34,207 bases of DNA from an uncultured Burkholderiales bacterium (lineage in GTDB: Bacteria > Pseudomonadota > Gammaproteobacteria > Burkholderiales > Thiobacillaceae): contig CALEDT010000034.1 of the NCBI GenBank assembly GCA_937949525.1, positions 1 to 34,207 on the forward strand. Direction: 5' to 3'. Shown one piece after another: positions 17,506 through 25,538 of this stretch. Made by a program: the position numbers and the translations under genes. Positions within the stretch are counted from its first letter, which is position 1. Every line of letters begins with the position of its first letter. The notes under the pieces were generated by a model. The model did not search any database. It worked only from the letters and a program-made list of their open reading frames with translations, and was not told where the DNA came from.

Positions 17506-18501
17506 TTGGATCGCTTAGACCGTTTGCGGCAGTGGACCACGCAGGCGTTGCCGGCGCCGCTGCTCGACCTGACCCCCGCCTCCGCCGATGCCAGCTTCCG
17601 CCGCTATTTCCGCGCGCGTACCCGGGAGGGGAGTTACATCGTCATGGATGCGCCGCCCGCGCACGAGGACTGCGCGCCGTTCCTGCACGTGGCCCGCCTG
17701 TTCCGCGCCGCCGGCGCCAATACGCCGGAGATCCTGGCCGAGAACGGCGCGGAAGGCTTTCTGCTGCTGAGCGACTTCGGTGACACCACTTATCTGGACG
17801 CGCTCAACGAGGCCAGCGCCGATCGCCTGTACCGCGACGCCAACGCCGCGCTGATCACCATCCAGCGCGCCAGCCGTGCCGGCGAACTGCCGCCCTACGA
17901 CGGCGAACTGTTGCTGCGCGAACTGCGCCTGTTTCCGGACTGGTACGTGGCGCGTCACCTCGGCATCGAACTCGATGCCGGTCAGCGGCAGACGCTGGAG
18001 CGCGTGTTCGCCGCCATCCTCGCCAACAACCTGGCGCAGCCCACGGTCTACGTGCACCGTGACTGGCACTCGCGCAACCTGATGGTGACCGAGCGGGACA
18101 ACCCCGGCGTGCTGGACTTCCAGGACGCGGTGTACGGCCCCATCACCTACGATCTGGTGTCGATCTACAAGGATGCCTACATCGCCTGGGACGAGGAGCG
18201 CGTGCTCGACTGGGTGGTGCGCTATTGGCAGGCGGCGCGCGCCGCCGGTCTGCCGGTGCGCGCCGATTTCGGCGAGTTCTACCGCGATTTCGAATGGATG
18301 GGCGTGCAACGCCATGTCAAGGTGCTGGGCATCTTCGCACGCCTGTATCACCGCGACGGCAAGGATGGTTATCTCGAGGACATGCCGCGGGTGATGGACT
18401 ATCTGCGCCGCGCCTGCCAGCGCTACCGCGAGCTGGGCGACCTGCTGCGCCTGCTCGACGCGCTGGAGAACCGGCAAGCGCAGGTCGGCTACACGTTCTG
18501 A
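17506..18501 (+). CDS. amgK: N-acetylmuramate/N-acetylglucosamine 1-kinase AmgK
   Basis: This 331-aa aminoglycoside-phosphotransferase-fold kinase is predicted to make MurNAc-1-phosphate. It is the first step of the anabolic recycling route that bypasses de novo MurA and gives intrinsic fosfomycin tolerance in pseudomonads. Motifs are the N-lobe DASFRRYFR (residues 28-36), Brenner-type catalytic VHRDWHSRNLMV (183-194) and metal-binding VLDFQDAVYGP (202-212). murU starts one nucleotide after its stop, the same pairing as in Pseudomonas. The start is TTG at 17506, because no ATG or GTG is available before conserved sequence. The short open stretch from ATG 17471 is out of frame. Confidence 0.93.
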   Translation: MDRLDRLRQWTTQALPAPLLDLTPASADASFRRYFRARTREGSYIVMDAPPAHEDCAPFLHVARLFRAAGANTPEILAENGAEGFLLLSDFGDTTYLDALNEASADRLYRDANAALITIQRASRAGELPPYDGELLLRELRLFPDWYVARHLGIELDAGQRQTLERVFAAILANNLAQPTVYVHRDWHSRNLMVTERDNPGVLDFQDAVYGPITYDLVSIYKDAYIAWDEERVLDWVVRYWQAARAAGLPVRADFGEFYRDFEWMGVQRHVKVLGIFARLYHRDGKDGYLEDMPRVMDYLRRACQRYRELGDLLRLLDALENRQAQVGYTF

Positions 18502-18502
18502 C

Positions 18503-19234
18503 ATGCCGACGTCCGCCATCTCGCAATTCCCGGCCATGATCCTGGCCGCCGGTCTGGGCGAACGCATGCGCCCGCTCACCGAGCACACGCCCAAGCCGTT
18601 GCTCGAGGTGGGCGGCAAGGCGTTGATCGTCTGGCAGATCGAACGTCTGCGCGCCGCCGGCTTTCGCGCGCTGGTGATCAACCATGCCCATCTGGGCGCG
18701 GCCATCGAGCTTGCGCTGAAGGACGGCGCCGCCTGGGACACGCACATCCGGTACTCACGCGAGGCCGCCCCGCTGGAGACCGCCGGCGGCATTGCCACCG
18801 CCCTGCCCCTGCTGGGCGACGGCCCGTTCGTGGTGGTCAACGCCGACGTCTACACCGACTTCGATTACGCCCGCCTGCTGCCGGTACTGCACGCGATGGC
18901 GGACGCGGACGCGCCGTTGGCGCATCTGGTGCTGGTGGACAACCCGCCGCACCATGCCGACGGCGATTTCGCGCTGGTCGACGGGCGGGTGCGCGCGCGG
19001 GACCGCGCGCCGGCGCTGACCTTTGCCGGCATCGCCTGCTATCGAGCGCCGCTGTTCGCCGACATTCCGCCTGGCAGCAAGGCCAAGCTGGCGCCGCTGC
19101 TGCACGCCGCCGTCGCCGCCGGCCGGGTGACCGGCGAACACCACGCCGGACGCTGGGAGGATGTCGGCACGCCGGCGCGGCTGCGCGCGCTGGATCTGGA
19201 ACTGCGTGACCGGGAGAACGCCCTTGCCGTTTGA
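18503..19234 (+). CDS. murU: MurNAc-1-phosphate uridylyltransferase MurU
   Basis: This 243-aa nucleotidyltransferase is predicted to form UDP-MurNAc from MurNAc-1-phosphate and UTP, directly after AmgK. The NTP-binding signature is ILAAGLGERMRPLT (residues 13-26) followed by K31 in TPKPLLEVGG. VVNADVYTDFDY carries the metal aspartate, and ETAGGIATALPLLG and the C-terminal RWEDVGTPARL match the family. ATG 18503 gives an 11-residue lead before the usual MurU start; the ATG at 18536 is an alternative. It overlaps pepP by 11 nt. Confidence 0.92.
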   Translation: MPTSAISQFPAMILAAGLGERMRPLTEHTPKPLLEVGGKALIVWQIERLRAAGFRALVINHAHLGAAIELALKDGAAWDTHIRYSREAAPLETAGGIATALPLLGDGPFVVVNADVYTDFDYARLLPVLHAMADADAPLAHLVLVDNPPHHADGDFALVDGRVRARDRAPALTFAGIACYRAPLFADIPPGSKAKLAPLLHAAVAAGRVTGEHHAGRWEDVGTPARLRALDLELRDRENALAV

Positions 19235-20531
19235 CGCCGAAGTCTATCGCGCGCGCCGCGCGCGCGTGCTCGCCGAAATGGGCGCGGGCGTGCTGGTGCT
19301 GGCCACCGCGCCGGAGGTGGCGCGCAACCGCGACACCCACTATCCCTACCGTTACGACAGCCATTTCTGGTGGCTCACCGGCTTTGCCGAACCGGAGGCG
19401 GTGGTGGTGCTGCTGGCCGGCGACGCACCGCGCCAGATCCTGTTCTGCCGCGAGAAGAACGCGGAACGGGAGGTCTGGGACGGCTTTCGCCACGGCCCCG
19501 AGGCGGCGCGCACGCGCTTCGCGTTCGACGACACCTTTGCCATCGACCGGCTCGACCAGGAACTGCCCAGGCTGCTGGAAAACCAGGCCGCGCTGCATTA
19601 CGCCATCGGCCACGATCCGGCCTGGGACGCACGCGTGCTCGGTTGGCTCAACGCCGTCCGCGCCAAGGCGCGCGCCGGCATAACCGCCCCCGGCACGCTG
19701 CTGGATGCGCGCGCGCTGCTGGACGAGATGCGCCTGATCAAGGACACCGGCGAACTGGAATGCATGCGCCGCGCCGCCGACATCTCTGCGCGCGCCCACC
19801 TGCGCGCCATGCGTGCCTGCCGGCCGGGCATGGGCGAATGGGAGATCGAGGCGGAACTGCTCTACCAGATGCGCAAGGAAGGCTGTCAAGCGCCCGCCTA
19901 CCCGCCCATCGTGGCCGGCGGCGCCAATGCCTGCGTGCTGCATTACGTCGCCAATGACCAGCGCCTGGTCGCCGGCGACCTGCTGCTGATCGACGCCGGC
20001 GGCGAATACGACGGCTACGCCGCCGACATCACCCGTACCTGGCCGGTCAGCGGCCGTTTCACGCCGGCGCAAAAGGAGGTGTACGAAATCGTGCTGGCGG
20101 CCCAGGCGGCGGCCATCGACGCGGTGCGTCCGGGGGCATCCTGGCAGGCGCCGCATGCGGCGGCACTGCGCGTGCTGACCCAGGGCATGATCGACCTGAA
20201 GCTGTTGACCGGCGAACTGGACGGTCTGATCGAGCAGGAAGCCTACAAGCGCTTCTACATGCACCGCACCGGCCACTGGCTGGGCCTGGACGTACACGAT
20301 GCCGGCGAGTACAAGCTGAACGGCGAATGGCGACTGCTGCGTCCGGGCATGACGCTGACCGTGGAGCCGGGCTGCTACATCCGTGCTGCCGATGACGTGC
20401 CCACGGAGCTGTGGAACATCGGCATCCGCATCGAGGACGACGTGCACGTGACCGACACCGGCGCCGAGGTGCTGACCGCGCTGGCGCCCAAGAGCGTGGC
20501 CGCGCTGGAAGAGGCCATGCGCCATGACTGA
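19224..20531 (+). CDS. pepP: Xaa-Pro aminopeptidase PepP (AMP-P)
   Basis: This 435-aa protein (E. coli PepP is 441 aa) is a metallo-aminopeptidase that removes N-terminal residues preceding proline. The N-terminal AMP_N domain has YPYRYDSHFWWLTGF. The pita-bread catalytic domain keeps all five Mn ligands: D257 and D268 in LLIDAGGEYDGYAADIT, H351 in MHRTGHWLGLDVHD, E381 in TVEPGCY and E404 in IRIEDDV. TTG at 19224 was chosen because GGGAGA lies 7 nt upstream and the product then begins like E. coli PepP. GTG at 19206 is an alternative. It overlaps both murU (11 nt) and ubiH (8 nt); pepP-ubiH adjacency is conserved in gammaproteobacteria. Confidence 0.95.
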   Translation: MPFDAEVYRARRARVLAEMGAGVLVLATAPEVARNRDTHYPYRYDSHFWWLTGFAEPEAVVVLLAGDAPRQILFCREKNAEREVWDGFRHGPEAARTRFAFDDTFAIDRLDQELPRLLENQAALHYAIGHDPAWDARVLGWLNAVRAKARAGITAPGTLLDARALLDEMRLIKDTGELECMRRAADISARAHLRAMRACRPGMGEWEIEAELLYQMRKEGCQAPAYPPIVAGGANACVLHYVANDQRLVAGDLLLIDAGGEYDGYAADITRTWPVSGRFTPAQKEVYEIVLAAQAAAIDAVRPGASWQAPHAAALRVLTQGMIDLKLLTGELDGLIEQEAYKRFYMHRTGHWLGLDVHDAGEYKLNGEWRLLRPGMTLTVEPGCYIRAADDVPTELWNIGIRIEDDVHVTDTGAEVLTALAPKSVAALEEAMRHD

Positions 20532-21690
20532 ACCGGCGCCGATGCACGCCGACGTGGCCATCGTCGGCGCCGGACCGGTGGGCGCGGCGCTGGCCGCCGG
20601 GCTGCGCGACGGCGGCCTGAACGTCGTCGTGCTGGAAGCGCGCGCGCGCCTGCACGCCGCCGACCCGCGCGCCATCGCGCTGTCGCACGGCGCCCGTCTG
20701 ATCCTGGAACGCCTGGATGCCTGGCGCGATCTGCACGCGCGCACCACCCCGATCACCCGCATCCACGTATCGCAGCGCGGCGGCTTCGGCCGCGCCGAAC
20801 TGCGCGCCGAGGACGCGCAGGTGCCGGCGCTGGGCTACGTCGCCGAGTATGGCGACCTGTATGCCGCATTGACGCGCGCGCTGCTCGACAGCGGCGCCCG
20901 CGTGCTCACCGGGGCGCGTGTCGAACATGTCGGCGCGACGCCCGGTTACGGCGCGGTGCGCTATCGCCGCGACGACGGCGAACACCTGCTCACCGCCCGC
21001 CTGGTGGTGCTGTCGGAAGGCGGCAGCCTGCCGGCGCACCAGCGCGTGGACAAGGACTACGGCCAATCCGCCGTGGTCTGCGTGGTGCGCAGCGACCGGC
21101 CGCACGACGGCCGCGCCTACGAGCGCTTCACACCGGACGGGCCAATCGCCCTGCTGCCGCTGGGCGACGCCTATGCGCTGGTGTGGACCACGCCCGAGGC
21201 GCTGCTGCCGGCACGTCTGGCGCTGGACGACGACACGTTCCTGGCGCAACTCGGTGATGCCTTCGGCCGCCGCCAGGGCCGTTTCTTCCAGGCCGGCCCG
21301 CGCGCCGCCTTCCCGTTGCGGCTGTCGCTGGCGCGCGCGTCCGGCTCAGCGCGTGTGCTGCGCATCGGCAATGCCGCGCACATACTGCACCCGGTGGCCG
21401 GTCAGGGTTTCAATCTGGGCTTGCGTGACGCCTGGCATCTGGCGCAAACCGTGCTCGACACGCCGCGCGAGCACATCGGCACGGCCCCCATGGCGGCCGC
21501 GCAGGCGCGTTCCCGCCGCTTCGATGTCGACGGCGGCAGCCTGGTCACCGACCTGCTGGTGGAAACCTTCTCCAACGACCTCTTGCCGCTGCGCCTCGCG
21601 CGCGGCGCCGCGCTGGCGCTGCTGGACCTGGCGCCGCCGCTGAAAACCCTGTTCGCGCGCAAGATGATGTTCGGCGCGCGCGCCTGGTGA
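20524..21690 (+). CDS. ubiH: FAD-dependent ubiquinone hydroxylase UbiH family
   Basis: This 388-aa class A flavoprotein monooxygenase is predicted to hydroxylate the ubiquinone ring. The FAD dinucleotide motif is VAIVGAGPVGAALA (residues 11-24), and the adenine-side acidic residue lies in VVVLEAR. DPRAIALSHGARLIL is the typical UbiH/UbiF/UbiI stretch. The second FAD motif is RIGNAAHILHPVAGQGFNLGLRD. Assignment to UbiH rather than UbiF or UbiI rests mainly on position after pepP. A second hydroxylase such as UbiI is not adjacent here. It overlaps pepP by 8 nt and ends 7 bp before a gene on the other strand. Confidence 0.9.
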   Translation: MTEPAPMHADVAIVGAGPVGAALAAGLRDGGLNVVVLEARARLHAADPRAIALSHGARLILERLDAWRDLHARTTPITRIHVSQRGGFGRAELRAEDAQVPALGYVAEYGDLYAALTRALLDSGARVLTGARVEHVGATPGYGAVRYRRDDGEHLLTARLVVLSEGGSLPAHQRVDKDYGQSAVVCVVRSDRPHDGRAYERFTPDGPIALLPLGDAYALVWTTPEALLPARLALDDDTFLAQLGDAFGRRQGRFFQAGPRAAFPLRLSLARASGSARVLRIGNAAHILHPVAGQGFNLGLRDAWHLAQTVLDTPREHIGTAPMAAAQARSRRFDVDGGSLVTDLLVETFSNDLLPLRLARGAALALLDLAPPLKTLFARKMMFGARAW

Positions 21691-21697
21691 CGCGGCT

Positions 21698-22165
21698 TCA
21701 GCGCGTCGCTTCCTCGACGATCTCGCGCAGCAGGGCATCGATTGCGGCCAGCGCCCGTTGCGTCGCCGCGCCGGCGCCTGGAGCCAGCGGCCGGCGATAG
21801 CCGACGAACACGCGCTCGGCATCGTCCGGCGTGGTGTACAGCGTGATGATGTAGGGGCAGAACACCATGTTGGCCGGGTCCGCCTCCATCTGCGCCCGCG
21901 ACAGGTCGGACTTGCAGAACTCGATCTGCTCGCCGCGCAGGTAGATCTGCCGCGTGGCGCCCAAGTCCTGACCGGTGCGCGCCAGCATGTCGGCGATGAA
22001 ATTGAAGTGGTTGATCTTGATGCCGCGCGACTCGATCGCCAGCACCAGATCCTCTTTCACGTCATCGAACTTGGCCTGCTTGGACAGCAGCACCAGATGG
22101 CCGCCGTCCGCGTGCGCGGCGGCGGAGAACAACACGGTGAGGAACACGATCAGCAGGCGGCGCAT
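21698..22165 (-). CDS. Secreted DUF302 protein
   Basis: This 155-aa protein has a clear signal peptide (RRLLIVFLTVLFSAAAHA, cleavage after AHA). A DUF302 domain follows: VKEDLVLAIESRGIKINHF, then EQIEFCKSDLSRAQMEADP and FCPYIITLY, the conserved FCP-type ending. DUF302 proteins are small alpha/beta proteins of unresolved function, often found with sulfur or heme redox genes. Two cysteines (in EFCK and VFCP) remain in the mature protein. ATG 22165 has GGAG 7 nt upstream. Its divergent -10-like box TACAGT (22194-22199, minus strand) is 28 nt before the start. No operon partner. Confidence 0.85.
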   Translation of the reverse strand: MRRLLIVFLTVLFSAAAHADGGHLVLLSKQAKFDDVKEDLVLAIESRGIKINHFNFIADMLARTGQDLGATRQIYLRGEQIEFCKSDLSRAQMEADPANMVFCPYIITLYTTPDDAERVFVGYRRPLAPGAGAATQRALAAIDALLREIVEEATR

Positions 22166-22277
22166 GGCGGTCTCCGGTAGGGGTGATACGCGAACTGTAG
22201 CGATTCGCGCGACGGCGCGCATTGGTATGGATGGGCGATGGCGCGCCGGTCGGAACCCTCGCCCCGGGTGCACGCGG

Positions 22278-22298
22278 CAGTACACTAGCCGCCTTCCC
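22278..22298 (+). promoter_or_regulatory. Duplicated promoter-like element, copy 1
   Basis: This 21-nt element begins CAGTACACTAGC and ends in CCTTCCC. It contains a TACACT -10-like hexamer (22281-22286) and ends 22 nt before the VTT gene ATG. A near-identical copy stands before the glycosyltransferase gene at almost the same distance. No matching -35 is visible. Confidence 0.5.
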
Positions 22299-22320
22299 AC
22301 TGCCCGGCCTTGCGTCCCCC

Positions 22321-23019
22321 ATGACCTACCGCTTCCTGCTCAACGGTCTGCTGGTGCTGGGCGCGCTGGTGGCGCTGGGCCTCTTGGCGCGCGTCGCCGG
22401 ACTGGACGAGCTGCTGGGTACGGCATGGATCGACGCTGAGGTACGCGGCCAGGGCTGGCGCGGCGAGGCGCTGTTCATCGCAGTGGGCACGCTGGCGACC
22501 GCGGCCGGTTTCCCGCGTCAGGTCGTCGCCTTCATGGGCGGCTATGCCTTCGGCTTCGTCGCCGGTAGCGCGCTGGGCCTGCTCGCCGCCATCGCCGGCT
22601 GTGTCGTGACCTACCAGTTGGCGCGTCTGCTGCGCGGTCCGTTGCTGGCCGGGCGTCATTCCGAGCGGGCGCGGCGCATCGGCGAGTTCGTGCACGGACA
22701 CACCTTCAGCATGACCCTGCTGATCCGGCTGCTGCCGGTGGGTAGCAACGTGCTGACCAATGTGGCGGCCGGCATCGCCCACGTGCGCGCCCTGCCCTTC
22801 TTCGCCGGGTCCGCGCTGGGTTACCTGCCGCAGACCCTGATCTTCGCGCTGGTCGGCAGCGGCATCCACCTCGACCCCGGGCTGCGCATCGGCGTCGGCG
22901 TCGCGCTGTTCGTGCTGTCCGGCGTGATCGGGCTGCACCTGTACCGGCGCATGCGCCGCAGCCGCAGGCTGGATGCCTCGGTGGAGAACGCGTTGGCCGG
23001 GCGCGAGACAGTACACTAG
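22321..23019 (+). CDS. TVP38/TMEM64 (VTT-domain) membrane protein
   Basis: This 232-aa integral membrane protein has about five to six hydrophobic segments. The VTT/DedA-like core shows VAFMGGYAFGFVAGSALG (about residues 75-93), then a polar re-entrant part and LIRLLPVGSNVLTNVAAG with the conserved arginine and proline. VTT-domain proteins include lipid scramblases and DedA-type polyprenyl-phosphate flippases, so recycling of a lipid carrier is plausible given the following glycosyltransferases. That role is inferred from context. ATG 22321 has no clear Shine-Dalgarno. Upstream in-frame starts would read through the promoter-like element. Confidence 0.85.
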   Translation: MTYRFLLNGLLVLGALVALGLLARVAGLDELLGTAWIDAEVRGQGWRGEALFIAVGTLATAAGFPRQVVAFMGGYAFGFVAGSALGLLAAIAGCVVTYQLARLLRGPLLAGRHSERARRIGEFVHGHTFSMTLLIRLLPVGSNVLTNVAAGIAHVRALPFFAGSALGYLPQTLIFALVGSGIHLDPGLRIGVGVALFVLSGVIGLHLYRRMRRSRRLDASVENALAGRETVH

Positions 23020-23029
23020 CGCCTTTCCC
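23009..23029 (+). promoter_or_regulatory. Duplicated promoter-like element, copy 2
   Basis: This shares the 12-nt core CAGTACACTAGC and a CCTTTCCC tail with copy 1. The TAG within the core is the stop codon of the VTT gene. It ends 23 nt before the glycosyltransferase ATG, matching copy 1 to within one base. Confidence 0.5.
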
Positions 23030-23052
23030 GTGAGCCCCGAGCGGACGCCCGC

Positions 23053-24045
23053 ATGACCGATACCGACCCACCCATCGCCGTCTCCATCATCGCGCCGATC
23101 TACAACGAACGCGAAAATCTGCCCGATCTGGTGGCGCGCGTGGAAAGCGTGATGTCGGCGCAGCCTTACGGTTGGGAGTTGATCTGCGTCGATGACGGCT
23201 CGCGCGACGGCTCCGACCGCATCCTGGCCGAACTGGCGGCCAGCCGGCCGTGGCTGCGCCCGTACTTCCTGCGCCGCAACTACGGCCAGTCCACGGCCAT
23301 GCAGGCCGGATTCGACGCCGCGCGCGGCGAGGTGCTGGTGACCATCGACGGCGACATGCAGAACGACCCGGCCGACATTCCCCGCCTGCTCGAACTGCTG
23401 GACCAGCACCCCGACATCGACATCGTGTCCGGCTGGCGCCGCAACCGCCAGGACAAGGCGCTGTCGCGCAAACTGCCGTCCATGCTGGCCAACCGGCTGA
23501 TCTCCAAGGTCACCGGCGTGCGCCTGCACGATTACGGCTGTTCACTCAAGCTGTACCGGCGCGAAGCGGTGCGTTTCGTCAAGCTCTACGGCGAGCTGCA
23601 CCGCTTCATTCCGGCCCTGGCGCACGAGTACGGCGCCAAGGTCATGGAAGCCGAGGTCAATCACTTCGCGCGCACCAAGGGTGTGTCCAAGTACGGCATC
23701 GACCGCACCGTGCGCGTATTGCTGGATCTGCTGTGGGTGAAGTTCCTGCTGCGTTTCCTGCACCGCCCCATGCATGCCTTCGGCGGCATCGGCGCGGCGC
23801 TGCTGGTGCCGGGGCTGGCCGTGCTCGGCTATCTCGCCGCGCTCAAGCTGTTCGGCCACGCCAACATCGGCGGCCGACCGCTGTTGCTGATGGGCGTGAT
23901 GTTCACGCTGATGGGTGCCAACTTCATCGGCATGGGCATCCTCGGCGAACTGCTCACGCGCATCTGGCATGAGCCGGGCGGCAAGTCGCAGTACCTGCTG
24001 CGCGATCCGCCGGTGGGCCGGAGCGGTGGCGCCGCGGGAAGCTGA
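23053..24045 (+). CDS. Family 2 glycosyltransferase (DPM1/ArnC-like)
   Basis: This 330-aa enzyme is predicted to move a sugar from a nucleotide donor to undecaprenyl (polyprenyl) phosphate on the cytoplasmic face. The GT-A fold motifs are IIAPIYNERENL (residues 12-23), VDDGSRDGS (46-54), RRNYGQSTAMQAGFDAA and the metal-binding DGDMQNDP (99-106). Two C-terminal hydrophobic helices (about 245-275 and 280-305) anchor it, as in ArnC, GtrB and DPM1-type enzymes. The donor sugar cannot be told. The next gene, starting one base after its stop, encodes an ArnT-like transferase that would use such a lipid-linked sugar. Confidence 0.92.
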   Translation: MTDTDPPIAVSIIAPIYNERENLPDLVARVESVMSAQPYGWELICVDDGSRDGSDRILAELAASRPWLRPYFLRRNYGQSTAMQAGFDAARGEVLVTIDGDMQNDPADIPRLLELLDQHPDIDIVSGWRRNRQDKALSRKLPSMLANRLISKVTGVRLHDYGCSLKLYRREAVRFVKLYGELHRFIPALAHEYGAKVMEAEVNHFARTKGVSKYGIDRTVRVLLDLLWVKFLLRFLHRPMHAFGGIGAALLVPGLAVLGYLAALKLFGHANIGGRPLLLMGVMFTLMGANFIGMGILGELLTRIWHEPGGKSQYLLRDPPVGRSGGAAGS

Positions 24046-24046
24046 C

Positions 24047-25513
24047 TTGCCCGCCACGCGCGCCGGCCGGCTGTTGCTGCTGCTCGCCGCGCTGACGGCG
24101 TGGCGCTGGCTAGCGGCCGCGCACCGCAACCTGGAGCTGTACGCCGACGAGGCGCAATACTGGTTCTGGTCGCTGCAACCGGACTGGGGCTATTACTCCA
24201 AGCCGCCCATGGTGGCCTGGCTGATCCGGCTGGGCACGACGCTGTTCGGCGACGGCGAGCTGGGCGTGCGCGCCGCCAGCTTCCTGCTGTGGCCGGCCAC
24301 CGCCTGGGTGATCTTTCTGCTGGTGCGCCGGCTGTACCGCGACGAGACCTGGGGCGAGCGCGCCGCGTTCTGGTCGGCGCTGGCCTTCGCCACGCTGCCC
24401 ATGGTCAGCCTGGGCTCCTGGCTGATCACCACCGACGCGCCGCTGCTGCTGTGCTGGGCCCTGAGCCTGTATTTCCTGGTGCGCGCGCTACAGGATCACG
24501 CCTGGCGCGACTGGCTGGCGCTGGGCGCGTGCTTCGGTCTGGGCATGTTGAGCAAGTACAGCATGGCGTTCTTCGTGCCGGCGCTGCTGCTGTATCTCTG
24601 GCTGACGCCGTCGCAGCGCGCACTGCTGCGCTCGCCGCGCCCGTGGGTCGCGGCGCTGGTGGCACTGCTGGTGCTCGCGCCCAATCTGTATTGGAACCTC
24701 CAGCACGAGTTCGTCAGTTATCGCCACACCGCCGAGATCTCCCAACTGCAACGGGCCTGGCTCCACCCCGGCGCGGCGCTGGCCTTTCTACTGGCGCAGT
24801 TCGCGGTGTTCGGGCCGCTGCTGGCCGCCGCGCTGGTCGCGATGACGGCGCGCCCGCGCCGGCTGTGGCAAGACCCGCGCATGCGCCTGCTGGCGCTGTT
24901 CTGCCTGTTCCCGCTGGCCGCCTTCGCCGGTCTCAGTCTGTTGTCGCGCGCTTTCGCCAACTGGGCGGCGTTCGCCTACGTCGCCGGCGCGGCGCTGGTG
25001 GCCGTGGGCCTGTTGGCGCGCGGCCGCCTGGCCTGGCTGGTGGCGGCGCTGACTTTCAACCTGCTGCTCGGCGCCACGCTCTACCACTACCATGATCTGG
25101 CGCGCGCGCTGGATTTCCCGCTCACGCGCAAGACCGATCCCACCTATCGCCTCGCCGGCAACCGCGCGCTGGGCGCTTTGGTGGCGCAACGGCTGGCGGA
25201 ATATCCGCGGGCTCGCCTGCTCGGCGATGACCGCAAGAGTTTCGCCGTGCTGCTGTATTACGCCCGGCCGCGTTCGCTCGATGCCGTCTATCTGAACCCC
25301 GGCCGCGAAGTCTCCGACCATTTCGCGCTGATGGCCGACGTCGAACGTTCGCCCGACGGCGAGTTCCTGCTGGTCAGCCGGCATGCCAGCGACGAGCAGG
25401 TGCACCGCTGGTTCCGCGAAGTCACGCCGCTGCCGGGCATCCGCGTGCAGGTGCTACCCGACTACGCGCGCGACTATCACGTCTGGTCGGTGCGCGACTT
25501 CCGCGGCTACTGA
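24047..25513 (+). CDS. ArnT/GT39-like membrane glycosyltransferase
   Basis: This 488-aa polytopic protein (about 11-12 hydrophobic segments, then a soluble C-terminal periplasmic part) is of the GT39/GT83 PMT-ArnT superfamily. These enzymes transfer a sugar from a polyprenyl phosphate to an acceptor on the outer face of the inner membrane. The catalytic acidic pair is in ELYADEAQYWFWS (DE at 34-35), followed by YYSKPPMVAWLIRLG, the conserved first-loop motif. The acceptor (lipid A, protein or another glycan) is unknown. TTG 24047, one base after the GT2 stop, has GGGAAG 5 nt upstream; GTG 24026 is an alternative. Its partner is the preceding GT2 gene. Confidence 0.88.
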   Translation: MPATRAGRLLLLLAALTAWRWLAAAHRNLELYADEAQYWFWSLQPDWGYYSKPPMVAWLIRLGTTLFGDGELGVRAASFLLWPATAWVIFLLVRRLYRDETWGERAAFWSALAFATLPMVSLGSWLITTDAPLLLCWALSLYFLVRALQDHAWRDWLALGACFGLGMLSKYSMAFFVPALLLYLWLTPSQRALLRSPRPWVAALVALLVLAPNLYWNLQHEFVSYRHTAEISQLQRAWLHPGAALAFLLAQFAVFGPLLAAALVAMTARPRRLWQDPRMRLLALFCLFPLAAFAGLSLLSRAFANWAAFAYVAGAALVAVGLLARGRLAWLVAALTFNLLLGATLYHYHDLARALDFPLTRKTDPTYRLAGNRALGALVAQRLAEYPRARLLGDDRKSFAVLLYYARPRSLDAVYLNPGREVSDHFALMADVERSPDGEFLLVSRHASDEQVHRWFREVTPLPGIRVQVLPDYARDYHVWSVRDFRGY

Positions 25514-25538
25514 CGCGCGCGGCGCGCGCGCCGCCCGC

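Noticed and set aside
14579-17518. A 979-codon open frame on the plus strand
   Set aside because: It is the antisense of surA and lptD, with biased composition and no recognisable domain.
17471-17518. Fifteen-codon leader peptide before amgK
   Set aside because: The ATG overlaps the proposed -10 box, there is no ribosome-binding site, and no attenuator-like structure or codon run is seen.
25514-25538. GC-rich palindromic stretch between the ArnT-like gene and htpG as a terminator
   Set aside because: It is simple alternating GC with several equivalent pairings and no T-run on either strand.
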